Positions 43,821 to 56,323 of a DNA stretch of 64,000 nucleotides are shown piece by piece. How positions within the stretch are numbered: position 1 is the stretch's first letter; every line of letters starts with the position of its first letter. Below the pieces are notes generated by a model. The model saw only the letters and a list, made by a program, of their open reading frames with translations. It searched no databases and was not told the DNA's origin. The translations under genes and the position numbers were made by a program. Source of the DNA: Acanthococcus lagerstroemiae (lineage: Eukaryota; Arthropoda; Insecta; Hemiptera; Eriococcidae); the NCBI GenBank assembly GCA_031841125.1, contig CM063107.1, positions 46,079,497-46,143,496 on the forward strand, given 5' to 3'.

Positions 43821-44433
43821 TAATAATCACCATATCGATTCCCTCTATGAAAATGTACACGCAGCCAAAGAAATACTCTGAACCAGGAACTTTAAGATCA
43901 GATTGATTTTCACGATGTCGAATTCGGAATTCACCACCCTTTCTAACGCTACTGTACGGGAAATTTCACATGAAGGGAAAAACACCCGCCCACTGACTTC
44001 AGAAACCGCAATGAGTTCAACGAAATCCTATCAACGACAAACTATTCGCGCTACCAATGATAAATACTAGAGGTTTGTTCATTCAGCCACCGACTTCATT
44101 TGTATCAGTTTCACAATATTTCATTCGCGAGGTTAGAGTTCTGATATTTTTGGTTTTATTTCATTTCCAAAAAGAAATATGAACACAAAGTACATACAAA
44201 TTAAACAATTTTGAGACACAGCTATTTCACAAAATTTCTTTACAACGCTCGCCTGGATAACTGATAGCAATCGTCCATGAACTAGTCCATTGTACCATGT
44301 ACCACATTTCATAATGAACTTGAGACTCACTTCAGTTTTTTTGTTAATCAAAACCGATGCCGAAATGAGAATCTAATTTGAATCTGACAAAACGGTACGC
44401 TGCATCTTGCAATAGCGACATCTCATTTCCGAA

Positions 44434-44480
44434 TACCGTTGAATACGTTCATACATTCAGAATGAACGTATTCAACGGTA
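44434..44480. repeat. Perfect 19-bp-arm hairpin
   Basis: TACCGTTGAATACGTTCAT and its exact reverse complement are separated by 9 bases. No flanking duplication or poly-T follows, so neither transposon nor terminator is indicated. Confidence 0.9.
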
Positions 44481-45904
44481 CTGTACATTGATTAAATGCG
44501 GATACGTTAAGGAAATTTGTTGCGTGACATTCGTTAGTGCACGCTCGTCATACGAGTGCAATTTTGCCAAAATAGTCGTCAAGCAGAAAGTTCCTGCACC
44601 ATACTCGAGCCTTTGAACGTGCATTTTATTGAAACATGAATACTGTACTTACGAGTGAACTGACGACTTGGATCGCTGAATAGTGGACAATTGGCACGTT
44701 GGAACTGCGATTACATTCGTCATAAATCTGTGTTCATGCAAATACACAAATGTCAGTGCAATATGAAACTGATGTCAGATAGTACTACCAGCTCCCGGTA
44801 ATGTAAATACTTACCAAGTTCATCAAATAAATTGATCGCTTGTTCCTCTCTTCATTAGCAAATAACCGATATTAGGAAACGACCTTGTGAAAAAATCTTC
44901 CCATGAATGACAGTAATTGCAACAATTTTAACGCTTTAATTTCATAAGTTTGCACTTTGCACCACATTCACGAAACTTTCCGTTATCATTTCAAATCGGC
45001 CAGCGGGACAGCGGCCGACACATCCGAGATCCGACACATCACACGACGAGTTAGCCTTCCGCGACGCTAAGTGACCGGCAGCTACGCAGCCTGCAGTATT
45101 GGAAAATAGTAAAGAAAGAAAGGCATATAACATTCCCATGTTAAGGGCCTTTCTCTACGTTCAAACAAATTTCTGTTCGATCTGGTCACGGGTCACACCG
45201 GGTTTGACATACACTTTCAATTCCGACGTTAATTTTTGTCAACATTTTCGATTTTCATAATGTCTTATTGTCTTATTGTATCGGTCTTGGATGACTTTTT
45301 CCGTTCAGTTATCAAATATTTGATAATTTGACGACACCTCACTGCCATAAAAGTAAAATAAAATGAATTGCAAACGGTCGTTTGACAGTTATTTTGTTCC
45401 AATTTATACACATTCAAATTATCGAATGGGTTACGGGTGCTCGAGTTGGTAAAAATATGTATTTACCTATACTCAGGTTTTCAAATTTTTAATGTCCGTT
45501 CTTGACAACAGGGTGCCTCGGACAAATATGTCTACTTTTAGGGACGGACTAGGGGGAAGAGGACACAGATGGAAAATTACATGAAATGCTAGGAAAATTT
45601 TTGCTATACCGTTACCTACTATTTTTTCTGTCTGTCATCAACTGATGGGGCTGCGGAATTCTCCCCCCTATAACTGCATTATTCATACGGGACTACATAG
45701 GGAAACCAAATCATCGCGCACTGCGCTACATTTACATTCGTACATGAAAGGTGAAACTGGTAAAACGTGGTCTGTCAAAAAATCGATTTTCCGTTATTTT
45801 TGTGGTTTTGGGTAGTTTAATATAATATCTCCTCTTTCGCAACTTCAAGGCAACCACAATGAAACTGTTCATCGGGATATTCGTCGTATTATTGGAAAGG
45901 CTCC

Positions 45905-45998
45905 GAAAATGCAGGGATGTACCGTTTTTCCTGGAGGGGGGGGGGGGTCAAAAATTGTGAAAATCCCAACTGACTCAACTGAAAATTCCCAACCGTCA
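45905..45998 (+). repeat. Dispersed repeat, copy 1 (inverted partner 57050-57192)
   Basis: GGATGTACC..., a long G run (45937-45948), then AAAATTGTGAAAATCCCAAC and TGACTCAACTGAAAATT align with the reverse complement of 57050-57192. The CAGTGGCG-like word ending at about 57376 suggests a hAT-type parent for the second copy. Confidence 0.65.
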
Positions 45999-47864
45999 GA
46001 GCAAAATAAATAAATAAATAAATAAATAAAAGCTGCAGTAGTTGCAGTGGTGCGCTAGTATCGTTTCATTTAATAATTATGGTTTATTTTTCTATGGTGG
46101 TGCTGACACCGCAATAACTTATTTTTTATGGATGTTCGAACGGTCATGACCATTATTTGATCATGCGGCAGGAAAAAAACAAAGATAATCTCGGACTCTT
46201 CAGGACAGTGGCGTGCTAGTGTCACTAGTTTATTATCAGTAACTATTTGTTATCGAAGTCAGGATAACTGTAAGAGAAAGGAGAAACGTTCAGTAAAATA
46301 GCTAATTCGTATTAATTACGTTATTAGTATGTCGCCTATATTTTGACTGGGGGCTTGTGATTGGTCATGTAGAATGTAGAAATCGGCGAGAATCTTGAAA
46401 ATCACAATGGAGTCGAAAAAGAACATTGAAATGTACTGATATCAACCCCATCAACTTACGCGAATTTATACATGGTCAATCATTTCGAGCGCTGCGTCAA
46501 TAATAAAGAACGTGTACACAGAACAACGTCATTATAATGATCAGAGACCATAAAAATGATCCGAGCGTCAATAAAAATTCAGAACGATTTGAATTTTTTG
46601 AGACACAAGAAAAAAATTTGTTCTACAGGTATGTTTTCTTGGTGACAATGAGGATGGAAGGGAGGTTTAGGGAGGTTTAAAGGGAGGATTATTACTACAG
46701 ATCCTTTATTGTTTATTATTGAATTTTGCGGTACCTTTAGCCTATATTACGAAAAATTCTGTGCAGCAGATTGAATACACAGTCACAATGGAGCACTTCC
46801 AATATTGAATTCCGCATCAGCCACTGCTTTGTATTTGCAGCTTCTAAACGCTACTGGCCAAAAAATTCTGGATCAGCAGCAGTTATTAGGATCGCAGTAG
46901 AACGTGTCGACTTTCATATTTCGCACTAATCGTTACTGCCGCGGAATGTGGAATAGTCGCGGTAGAACGCCTCAACTTTTATTCTGCGTCAGTCACTTCT
47001 GATGCGGAACATATAAAGTCGCCGCAGAACATTTTATTCTGCGTCAGCCACTATTGATGCGGAACAGATAAAGTCGCGGCAGAACAGAAATTCCGCCATG
47101 TCCGCTACTGAGGCACGTTCATTATTCGCAGCTGAACGCCTCAATATTTAAATTACGCATCAGTTGCGGCTTTATTTTAAGCTGCTGAATGCAGCGTAAT
47201 TGTAAAATCCGCGCCCGCCGCGGGTTAGATAATCGCAGCGTAACGCAACGTAATGGACAGGAATTCTGGAGACGCTGCAGATACTGCAGCGGAAAAATCA
47301 GAAAAATCGCTACGTTCTGCTCCCGAATTCTGCATCTGCCTCGAATTTTTTGCGGAAATTTGAACTTTCCGCAACTGAGTAAGCGAAATTTCAGTAGATT
47401 TGGTCAATAGGGGTATTATGGACACCGTTCTAAACACATTCCAGCTGTAAAACCTTTGCTGATAATTTTTTCCTTTTCAATTCCGCATTCCTCCTGGGCT
47501 AATAATGATTTTGGCAAGTTCCCGACATAAAATAACAGTACTCTGGTGTGGCGTATTAGTCTCCCAAAATTTTGGCCGTATTCACTACGGTTTGATTTCA
47601 ATTAATTTGTTTAGTAATTAATTAGTCACGAAGCTGAATGTATCACTGTTGATTATGTTTAATGTAGGCATGTGTTCTAATTACGCGAGAAAAAATGTCT
47701 ACCCGAATAAATCAGTCGATTATTCGCAAAATAAAACCAGATTGAAAATCACATGAAAAAGTTTTGTCACTTTTTTCAGCTACGCTAGCACAATCAAAAT
47801 GTCACAGAAAATTGGAAACAGGTCAAATATCATGAAATTTTGAATATTATGTCAGACATATACT

Positions 47865-50375
47865 AAACGAACGACGTATGCACATATAGGTGAAACTATC
47901 TCTGAACTTGCTCAACAGGGGCATGATATATTAATTGCGGGTGACTTTAACACACGTGAATTTAAATCAGTAACTGATGAGCAAAACACAACACAGGATC
48001 CTAAACTAAACGAACTACTACACATAATGCATACAGCTGGACTTACATCTCATAACTCTGTTTGTAATCGTCAAGGAAAAACGCTGGACTTGGTTCTCAG
48101 TAATCTAGACGGGCTAGTAGTAAATGGAGGCACCTCAATCATTGAGCACCCGCATAAATATCATCCCCCTCTAGAGATAACAATCCAAACAATAAGACAC
48201 CGCTCTAAAATAAAATCAACCAGAGAATATGAAACGAATCAAAACGTAAATGACCATCCTCGATTAAACTATGCAAAAGGTGATTACTTGAAGCTGTACC
48301 ACACCGTCCAATCGATTGATTGGAGTCCGCTCTATAAAATGCATGTCGTAGATCACGCAGCGGAATTTTTTCAAGACAAAATGTTTGATGCTGTCTGTAA
48401 GTCTGTCCCTCAATTCAAAAATCCGAAGAAATCGCAATACCCCATATGGTATACACGTGATACTATACGCTCCATCAAACTCAAAGAAAAAGCCAGAACG
48501 AAGTACAAAAATACCAATAATGAAACAACCAGACAACCCTACCGAGAATTACGGAAATGATTAAACGAGATTACGAACTTCACACTAACAGTATGGAAAA
48601 TAAAATATATGAAGACCCCAGATCCTTTTAGAAATTCATCAACTCGAAAAAAGCAAACACCTCCTCCTCCCCACTCTTAACGTACAACAATGAAAAACTT
48701 GCCGAACCGCAGCAAATAGCAGAAGCATTCGGCAACCACTTTAAGTCAGTATTCAATAATCCAAAGCAACAGCCATCAATTCTCTCGCAAAATGAAGTTC
48801 ATAGTAATTGTCTGATAATTACATTGGCGAATATTACTGACAATAACGTAGAAAGAGCATTGAAATGCCTGAGACCGAAAAGAGCCATTGGACCGGATGG
48901 AATACCCCAGTATATTTATAAAGGATGCTCTGAATTTTTGATTACCCCCCTGAAATACATTTTAATCTTATTGTTCAAACCTGTAGAACCCCTCACAGAT
49001 GGACAACATCATCAGTAACACCCATACCTAAAACTGCAGACACAAACAGTATCACTGACTCGAGACCAATTACAAATATGCCTGTTCCTAATAAAATTTT
49101 TGAAAAAATTATTTTTTTGAAAATATATCCCCAACTTCACAACTGCATAACTCACCAACAACATGGATTTGTAAGAGGTTGATCGATCGAGACAAATCTT
49201 GTAGAATTCACACATCACATTGCAAAAACCCTCGATGAGAGTTCCTAAACCCAAGTCGATGTAATCTATATAGATTTTCGGAAAGCCTTTGACCAGGTCG
49301 ACCACTCCATTCTCCTTCAAAAACTATCTAAATTTGGTTTTTCAAATTCACTTATACAATTACTACAGAATCATCTTCAGCAGTCAAAGCAGTACGTGGT
49401 TTTTAAAGGCATGAAATCTAACACGTATAGATGCACATCAGGAGTCCCACAAGGAGGAAACCTAGCTCCCCTCCTTTTCCTCCTCTATATTAATGACATA
49501 CCACAACTACTACAATTTTCAAAATGTCTTCTATTTGCGGACGATTTAAAAATCTTCAAAACCGTTAAAACTATACTAGACACACAGAACCTCATGCTGG
49601 ACCTCAGTACTGTAGTGAATTGGAGTAAAGAAAATAACCTCCCACTGAATATTGAAAAATATAAAGTGATCACTTTCACTCGTAAGAAAAATCCTATACA
49701 TGCGATATATGATATAGAGGGGAAAAAGCTGGAACGGGTAAACGAAATTCGCGATTTGGGGTTCTCATGGAAGGCAAACTGAATTACTCGCAACACCTAC
49801 AGAATACTATGACAAAAGCAAAACGAAATGCGGGGCTAGTAAAGCGGTTGTCCAATGTATTCAAAAAGCCATCTGTTCTTCGACTTCTCTACCAATCTCT
49901 ATTACGCTCACCTCTTGATTTCGCTAATGTCATCTGGGGTTCACTCACTAAAACAGAAGAAAATGCACTAGAATCAATTCAAAAAAGATTTCTTAGATTC
50001 CTCTATTACAAAGATTTTTCATATTACGATTTCTCGGTCACGTATCCAGAGCTTGTCTCCGGCTACGAAGTGAATACATTGCGGATGAGGAGGAACCTGT
50101 GTGCAGTAAAGCTCCTTTACAATATACTCCGGGGACAAATAGACTCGCCATGTCTCCTATCTAAAATCAACATCTACATACCACATCGCATAAGCAGGCC
50201 CAAGAGGCTCTTTTCGGTCTCCAGGACAAGAACAAATATCTTCTCACCTTTGAAAAAAGTATGAAACTCTATAACAAACTAGTCGAAATTAACAGCGAAA
50301 TTGACATTTTCTTTGATACAAAACATACATTTGAAGTAAAGGTAACGCAGGCTCTCGCACAACTTTATTCATGAT
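47865..50375 (+). pseudogene. Jockey/CR1-group non-LTR retrotransposon, 5'-truncated and decayed
   Basis: It begins within the AP-like endonuclease (HDILIAGDFNTREF, about 47923-47964), continues with GKTLDLVLSNLDG, a linker, and then RT: RAIGPDGIPQYIYK (48880-48921), TPIPKT and SRPITNMP, motif A YIDFRKAFDQVDHSI (49266-49310), motif B SGVPQGGNLAPLLFLLYIND (49438-49497) and motif C LLFADDLKIF (49528-49557). A thumb region ending RPKRLFSVSRTRTNIFSPLK closes it. The catalytic FADD is kept. At least three frame changes and several stops (such as those near 48630 and 49180) inactivate it. GGN replaces the more usual GSN in motif B. No ORF1 or 5'UTR is present. Confidence 0.9.
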
Positions 50376-50440
50376 TAATACGTACATACCTAAATATCTT
50401 AGGGCTGCTCAACAAGTCCGTGAAAGCAGTTTGATGGAGG

Positions 50441-50612
50441 GGGGGGGGGGGGGGGTTTAAGGCGGCGTCAATTATCGCAATTAACGTGGTTACTATTATT
50501 ATTATTCTTATTGTTATTTTTATTATTAATATTATTATTTACTACTTTTTTTGTCATTACTTTTATTATTATTACTATTATTATTATTATTATTATTATT
50601 TTTATTTTTATG
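50441..50612 (+). repeat. Poly-G tract and (ATT)n microsatellite
   Basis: A run of about 16 G (50440-50456) is followed by ATT/TTA repeats (about 50493-50610). Confidence 0.95.
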
Positions 50613-50614
50613 TT

Positions 50615-51129
50615 AGATAGTGTTGCCCTACTATTGGCTGAAAAGCTGTTGCGCAGCACTTTAAATACACGCTGTAAAATAAAAAAACATGGCGGTTTTG
50701 AAGATGCCTCCCCCGGCTCCCCGGCATATTACTCTACCTCATATCACAAATTACTATATATATCGAATAATCAGGCCCGGTACTAGAATTCTTCTATGGG
50801 AGTGAGTTTTGTGGTGTTAACTCGAAAAAATAATAAGAAATACATTTGCGAGTTCAGCAAGGAAAATTTTTTTAATTTTTAGTACATTTTTTGTGGAGCA
50901 ACTTTTTGAACAGTTCATTAGGAGGGATTATCCTTCAAATCATCCCTCATAAAACTGGCTATTCAAAACTACGTAGGTATCTTCTTACCTTCTAAGAACG
51001 AAAACGTGAGAAATTCTAAGATTAACTACTGCACTAGCCTCCAGCGATTTACAACGTTTTGTGGTCGAATATCCTACACTGTTCTCCGAGCTAAGCAAGT
51101 ATCTCAAATTGAGTTCATTTAAACCGAGC
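50615..51129. other. Intergenic, no gene recognised
   Basis: No feature identified. Confidence 0.4.
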
Positions 51130-51267
51130 ATTGGCTGAGAAAGTTGAAATATTTATACGTACTGTGTACTGAAGAGAGACATACATGGAATAACGTCCTA
51201 ACTACCTGGGTCCCACAAGAAGGCAAGCAAGGCAAAGGGAGGCCGGTTATGCGGTGGGAGGACGAAT
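51130..51267 (+). repeat. 138-bp direct repeat, left copy (target duplication)
   Basis: Matches 53925-54062 at 135 of 138 positions without gaps (ATTGGCTGAGAAAG to GGTGGGAGGACGAAT). The content is the C-terminal coding end of an older RTE element (WNNVLTTWVPQEGKQGKGRP). It is bounded on the right by the younger RTE body. Confidence 0.92.
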
Positions 51268-53924
51268 ATAACAAAATTTTGACAATATTTCAAATCTATA
51301 CCCCAACTCTGGACTCATCCAAAGAGGAAACAGATGAATTCTACGAGCTCGTAGGCGATTGCCTAGAGACTCACAAAGGAGATTTAAATTGCATTATGGG
51401 CGACTTTAATGCAAAAGTGGGGAAGAACGAGATCTTTAACCTAGGAGTTGGTTCAGGGGCAATAGGCAAGACAAACAAAAATGGTTCCAAACTAATCGAA
51501 TTTTCTAATAGATATAATTTGAAAATTGCTAACACATTTTTCGGAAAGAAACCTCAAAAAAAGTGGACTTGGAAGTCGCCCGACATGAAAACAACAAATG
51601 AAATAGACCACATTTTGGTAAACAATTTAAACATAATTAAAAATATTAGGATCATTCCAAACTTCAAATTTTCATCCGACCATAGACCAGGTCTATGTAC
51701 AATTAAGAGTAACGAAAATACCACCAGGAAAATAAAAAAGAAGTCGCTTCCCAAGAAAATCATACCACTAAATGCCAGGGAAGCAGGCGAAAAGTGCATA
51801 GCCAAAAACATGAACCAGGTCGACTGGAATGCCCTAAATGTGAATAACCTCCAAACTAGCTATAATACTTGGTTTTCGACATTAGCAAACGTTCTCACTA
51901 AATTTGGCATTAATATCAAACAGATTAGAACCGATCATAAACTCTCATCGGATACAATAAATCTCATAGCCAGGCGCACTAAATTATATCAAAAAATTAA
52001 CCTAAGTAAACTGGAATTGATAGAATTAACAGAAATCAAAAAACTCATCAAGAAGAAAATCAAAAACGATGTGCACTCATTTGACCAAGAACTTATTAAG
52101 GAAATAATGGAATCTACCTGGTCAACAAAACAAGCAAGGAAAGCACTCTCTAAAGGAAAGTGGCTATTGCCAAAAATTATATCAGAGGAGGGAGTAATAA
52201 TCCGGAATAGAGAGGCGATCGCTAGCACTGCTACAAAGTTTTTCGTAAAACTTTACGATGATGATAGATCGGATGAAGCCACCCAAAATGTTCAATTCGA
52301 TCATTGGTTAGAGGCTGGCCACCGAGATGACCAATTCTATACCCCGAATATCCAAGAAAAAGAAGTATACGAAACACTCAAGGCCCTTAAGGCCAACTGC
52401 GCGCCGCGGCCGGATGGGGTAGACAACACAACATTGAAAACATTTGCAAAAATTCTGTCAAGGCCACTTGCTTCAATATTTAACTGCGTGCTCTCCTCGG
52501 GTCTGTCCCCAGAGCAGTGGCATCTCTCCGAGATTATCAATTACCGTCCTATCAGCTTGTCCTCTAATGTTTGTAAGGCATTTATGAAAATCCTAAAACA
52601 AAAGATTTACCCTATGCTGGATGCACAACAACCAAACGAGCAGGCCGGCTTTAGAAAAAACTTTAGTACTATTGACCATATTCACACTTTAGAGCAAATT
52701 TTCGAAAAAAACTACCGAATTTCAATCAAAAATAGCAGTGATGTTCATTGACTTTCATAAAGCTTTCGATTCTTTATATCATGATAAAATTTGGGTTAGT
52801 CTTATGAGACAAGGAATACACTTCAAAATTGTTAGGTTACTGAAAGAACTATATGCTAAATCGGAAGCCATAATCAAACTGGAAGGGAATGAGGAGAAGT
52901 TTAAAATCAGGAGAGGGGTCAAACAGGGGGACCCACTATCACCCAATATCTTCAATGCGGTTCTGGAGGAAATTTTTAGAAAAGTTGATTGGAGAGGGAA
53001 GGGACTAGTAATGGGGCAAAATAGCACTTTCGGCGAATATAAATACCTAAACAATCTAAGATTTCCAGATGATATTGTCCTAATCGGGAAAAATAGTGGG
53101 GAACTCGAAGCAATGGCGGAGGACTTGAGGAGAGAAAGCAAGGAGATGGGTCTTTCAATCAATTATGACAAAACCAAAATTATAACAAATATTAATCAAT
53201 TTAGGGATATCTTCGTAGATGGTAACAAAATCGAGGTAGTCGAGGAATATCAATATTTGGGTCAGATAATGTCTCTAGAAAACAGAATAAAAAAGGAACT
53301 AAAAATCCGAAGAGCCAATGCCTGGAAGGCTTTCTGGGCTCAAAGACCCATTTTCAAAGGGAAGCTCAGTCTGAGCTCAAAAATAAAAATCCTCGAGAGT
53401 ACTGTCTACCCTGTTCTGACTTACGGAGCGCAAACTTGGGCCTGCACTACAAAACAAGTCCGAAAAATGGAGACCACGCAACATGCCATGCTTAGGAGTA
53501 TTTTGGGTATAAAACTCAAGGATAAAGTCCATATTTCGGAAATTTTCAAAAGATCAAAAACAAAAAACATAGTCTCGGCCATTAGAAAACTAAAACTTAA
53601 CTATGCAGGGCATGTTGCGAGGGAATCCAGAAATAAATGGAATAGGGTCGCCACCTTCTGGACTCCAGTGAATGGTAAAAGAAAAGTCGGGAGGCCACGG
53701 AAAAGGTGGAGCGATGAGGTGGTCGAGGTGGCGGGCCCTAACTGGGTGAACAAAGACGCCAACAGGACGATGTGGGTTGATCTGACCTACGCTTATACCC
53801 AGAAATGGGTGGCTGGGTGAGGGACGTGAACAAGGTACATCACTTACCTAAAATATATGTATGTAGTAATAGTATGCCTCACTGAGCCTATGAGCACAAA
53901 ATAAATAAATAAAATAAAAATAAA
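51268..53924 (+). pseudogene. RTE-type non-LTR retrotransposon, 5'-truncated
   Basis: 2.66 kb encoding an AP-like endonuclease (from KILTIFQIYTPTLDS; GDFNAKVG; NEIDHILVNN; SSDHRPGLC) and an RT: PDGVDNTTLK, NYRPISLSSN, motif A FIDFHKAFDSLYHDKIW, motif B GVKQGDPLSPNIFNAVLEEI, motif C LNNLRFPDDIVLIG, then TYGAQTWACTTKQVRKMETT and a tail KVGRPRKRWSDEVVEVAGPN. A one-base shift at about 52738-52751 splits it into two frames. A short stretch is missing before NYRPISL. FPDD replaces FADD in the catalytic box. The 3' end is (AAATAA)n, as in RTE elements. The open frame starting at 51144 is a fusion of old-element sequence to this endonuclease, not a natural protein. It was recently active by divergence, but is now inactive. 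Confidence 0.92.
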
Positions 53925-54062
53925 ATTGGCTGAGAAAGGTGAAATATTTATACGTACTGTGTACTGAAGAGAGACATATATGGAATAACGTCCTAACTAC
54001 CTGGGTCCTACAAGAAGGCAAGCAAGGCAAAGGGAGGCCGGTTATGCGGTGGGAGGACGAAT
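53925..54062 (+). repeat. 138-bp direct repeat, right copy (target duplication)
   Basis: Partner of 51130-51267, with three substitutions. It directly follows the AAATAA tail of the RTE body and is continued by the rest of the older RTE tail. Confidence 0.92.
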
Positions 54063-54232
54063 TGCGTTAACATCTCGCGACCGAAGTGGATTACTATGGC
54101 AAAGGATAGAACAAGATGGAGGGACTTGACAGAGGTCTTTGCCTAACAATGGACGACCGAAGGGGGACTGACGATTCGCGAACTCAATTGGGTCACAGCA
54201 AATAAATAAAATACAATAAAATAAAATAAATT
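54063..54232 (+). pseudogene. 3' remainder of an older RTE insertion
   Basis: Continues the C-terminal coding and 3'UTR of the element whose first part forms the 138-bp repeats, then ends in an A/T-rich AAATAAAATA tail. The sequence TTGGCTGAGAAA precedes its start (51131) and follows its tail (54232-54243), so it has its own ~12-bp target duplication. Confidence 0.8.
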
Positions 54233-54244
54233 GGCTGAGAAATG

Positions 54245-56323
54245 TGGAGCAAATCACTGCACCGAGAACAATATTATGAAAGGCGAAATCCAGAGCAGCT
54301 CTAACTTGATTGGAGTTTAGATTAAGTTGGAGCATTCTCCAGTTCAGTCTACCGGTATTCATTTTTTTTTTTTTAACGCGATACGAATAACAAATGGGTG
54401 CTGTATTCTATCGGCTATCACTGCTAACGAGCTGCGTTTCAATTCAGACTTCGAGCCGCGAAAGACGGCTATGTAACCCGCCATAATATCGCTGGAGTGG
54501 AGGCCGGAATAAATCTATAAACTGCTATTTCGAAAAGGTACGAGTGCCACATTCTAAGTAGTTCATTAAGCGCTCGAACTTCAGCTGAGTAAAAAATGAC
54601 TGAGTGCGATTCCGAACTGAAAATGTACGAGTACTTAGCGTTTGATCTAGCAGCGCATATAGAATTTCATTCTTAGGAAACGTTAGGTCTGTAGAACGCT
54701 TGTGTACCGGAAACAAACTTGAAAATACTTACTCGGAACGAAAATTAGAATTTGACGAATGTTGATTACCGGACACAAAAGCATACTTCCACTTTGTAGT
54801 GCTCGGAAAATAATTTGCACGCTCGAATTAACGGCCGGAAAAGAAGCGTCGAAAAACTTCAAGCATTGACTACAGCGCGAATTATTTTTCTGAAGCAATC
54901 GCTTTAAATGGTTGGTAATAACTGACGAGTCAGACACTGAATTTATTTGTTATGGGTTTGTGAGCGCGCACGATGTATGACGTTTTTGCCATCTTCTTCT
55001 TCCTATTTTCGTTCATTTTTTCTTATTTTTTTTCTCTCTCTCTCCCTCTCTCTCTTTTGCACTAGATTACACTCTGCTAATCTTGCGAGATAATCGAGAA
55101 TGAAGAGGCACTCGAATTTTCTTTTCTGCATGATATATTTTTCATCTACACACAGTCACGTTTCTAACACTCGAAATTTCTCGTGAACGTACGGCTAGGA
55201 AATTAATACACAGGTACAGGTATTAGCTTATTCTTTTTAATTTTGCCAAATCCAGAAGAAATGGACCTTCAAGTGGCTGCTCTGTTATTCGACTAGCACG
55301 AATTATATTTCAGCTTATTCGTGCTTAACTTTGTAACCGGGAGACGTGGGCGCTGACGTTTTCGCGGACTGGAATCGAGTGAATGAGAAAAGACGGCCAA
55401 ATACCTGATTTCAAAAAAAATATGAATCTATTTGTATAATATAGACCAATATCATTAATTATTCATTATCTTCGATTGCTATCATCATTACTTTGCCAGA
55501 TCAACGCTGGCATCCAAACTACATATTAAATAAGAACGAAGACCGAAACGACTTTTTTCAGACTATGAGGAAATAGATTTTGGATTTTGTACAATTTTAA
55601 ATTGGGAATTATAACCTCGGCGATGTAGCAGTCACCTGTGTGGGACTGCACCCCTTGTGATGCCCACCGGAGGCCAGTCAGACAACACCAGGGGCGAAAC
55701 TATAGGAAGTGTGGGGGTTGACCCCTCCCCCCCCCCCAATAATTTGGCAGTCGGTAAATTTAGAAACTGTTTATTTGAATTTTTCATTTTTATGAATGCC
55801 TGTTTGTTTGTTTATTTTTTATTTTATTATTTTTTTTCAATTAAAAAGTATTCCGATTAGAAAATCGGCAAATTTATAATTTTTTCTTAAATTTTGTCGG
55901 CGAATTTTTAATTTAAAAAAAAATGTGTTGGTAAATTTTTCTTCTCCACCTCCCCAAACTGAAAGTCAAATTTCGTTTCTGAAAATGGAGTACCCTAGAC
56001 TCCTGTCAGAGACTAGTCGGTCAAAAGCCGAAGGTTTCAAGCTGAGTATCGAACGTTATCTGAAAGGTTGAAGCAAAGCTGATATACGGAAGACATTTCG
56101 AAAATCTGAAAGTCGGTAGCAAACGTTGAATTTCGAATTTCAATGACTATTCTGTTTTTACTAGATTCTCTGTTTGACCTAGAGCCTAAAATTTGAGAAA
56201 GTTGAACATTTTATTAAATTCTAAAAGTTAAAATCAAAAGAGTTATTTTCCAGTGTCACAAGCTGAATCCGATAGCAAATGTTCTATTGTTTAATTTACG
56301 GACTTTGGTCCTGGTCAGAGCTG
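54245..56323. other. Intergenic, no gene recognised
   Basis: Includes a (TC)n tract (55030-55058) and a poly-C tract (55727-55737). No gene is supported. Confidence 0.4.

Larger units (their letters stand above)
42548..47412. mobile_element. Candidate 4.9-kb DNA element with CCCTATTGACCA ends and TTCCGCA-rich termini
   Basis: CCCTATTGACCA (42548-42559) and its exact complement TGGTCAATAGGG (47401-47412) face each other. Inside each end is a 300-600 bp block packed with TTCCGCA/TGCGGAA words (42575-42850; 46800-47375), a composition seen nowhere else in the window. Such subterminal arrays are typical of transposase-binding regions. No transposase is visible between them, and no flanking duplication is clear beyond a GT, so it may be a non-autonomous giant or two facing half-elements. 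Younger insertions sit inside, including the element at 43321-43820. Confidence 0.55.

Noticed and set aside
44942..45139. Small minus-strand frame starting MGMLYAFLSLLFSN with several cysteines (CDVSDLGCVGRC), resembling a secreted Cys peptide
   Set aside because: The hydrophobic start overlaps what looks like a polypyrimidine-AG acceptor, no partner exon is seen, and it sits inside a candidate transposon. Interesting but unsupported.
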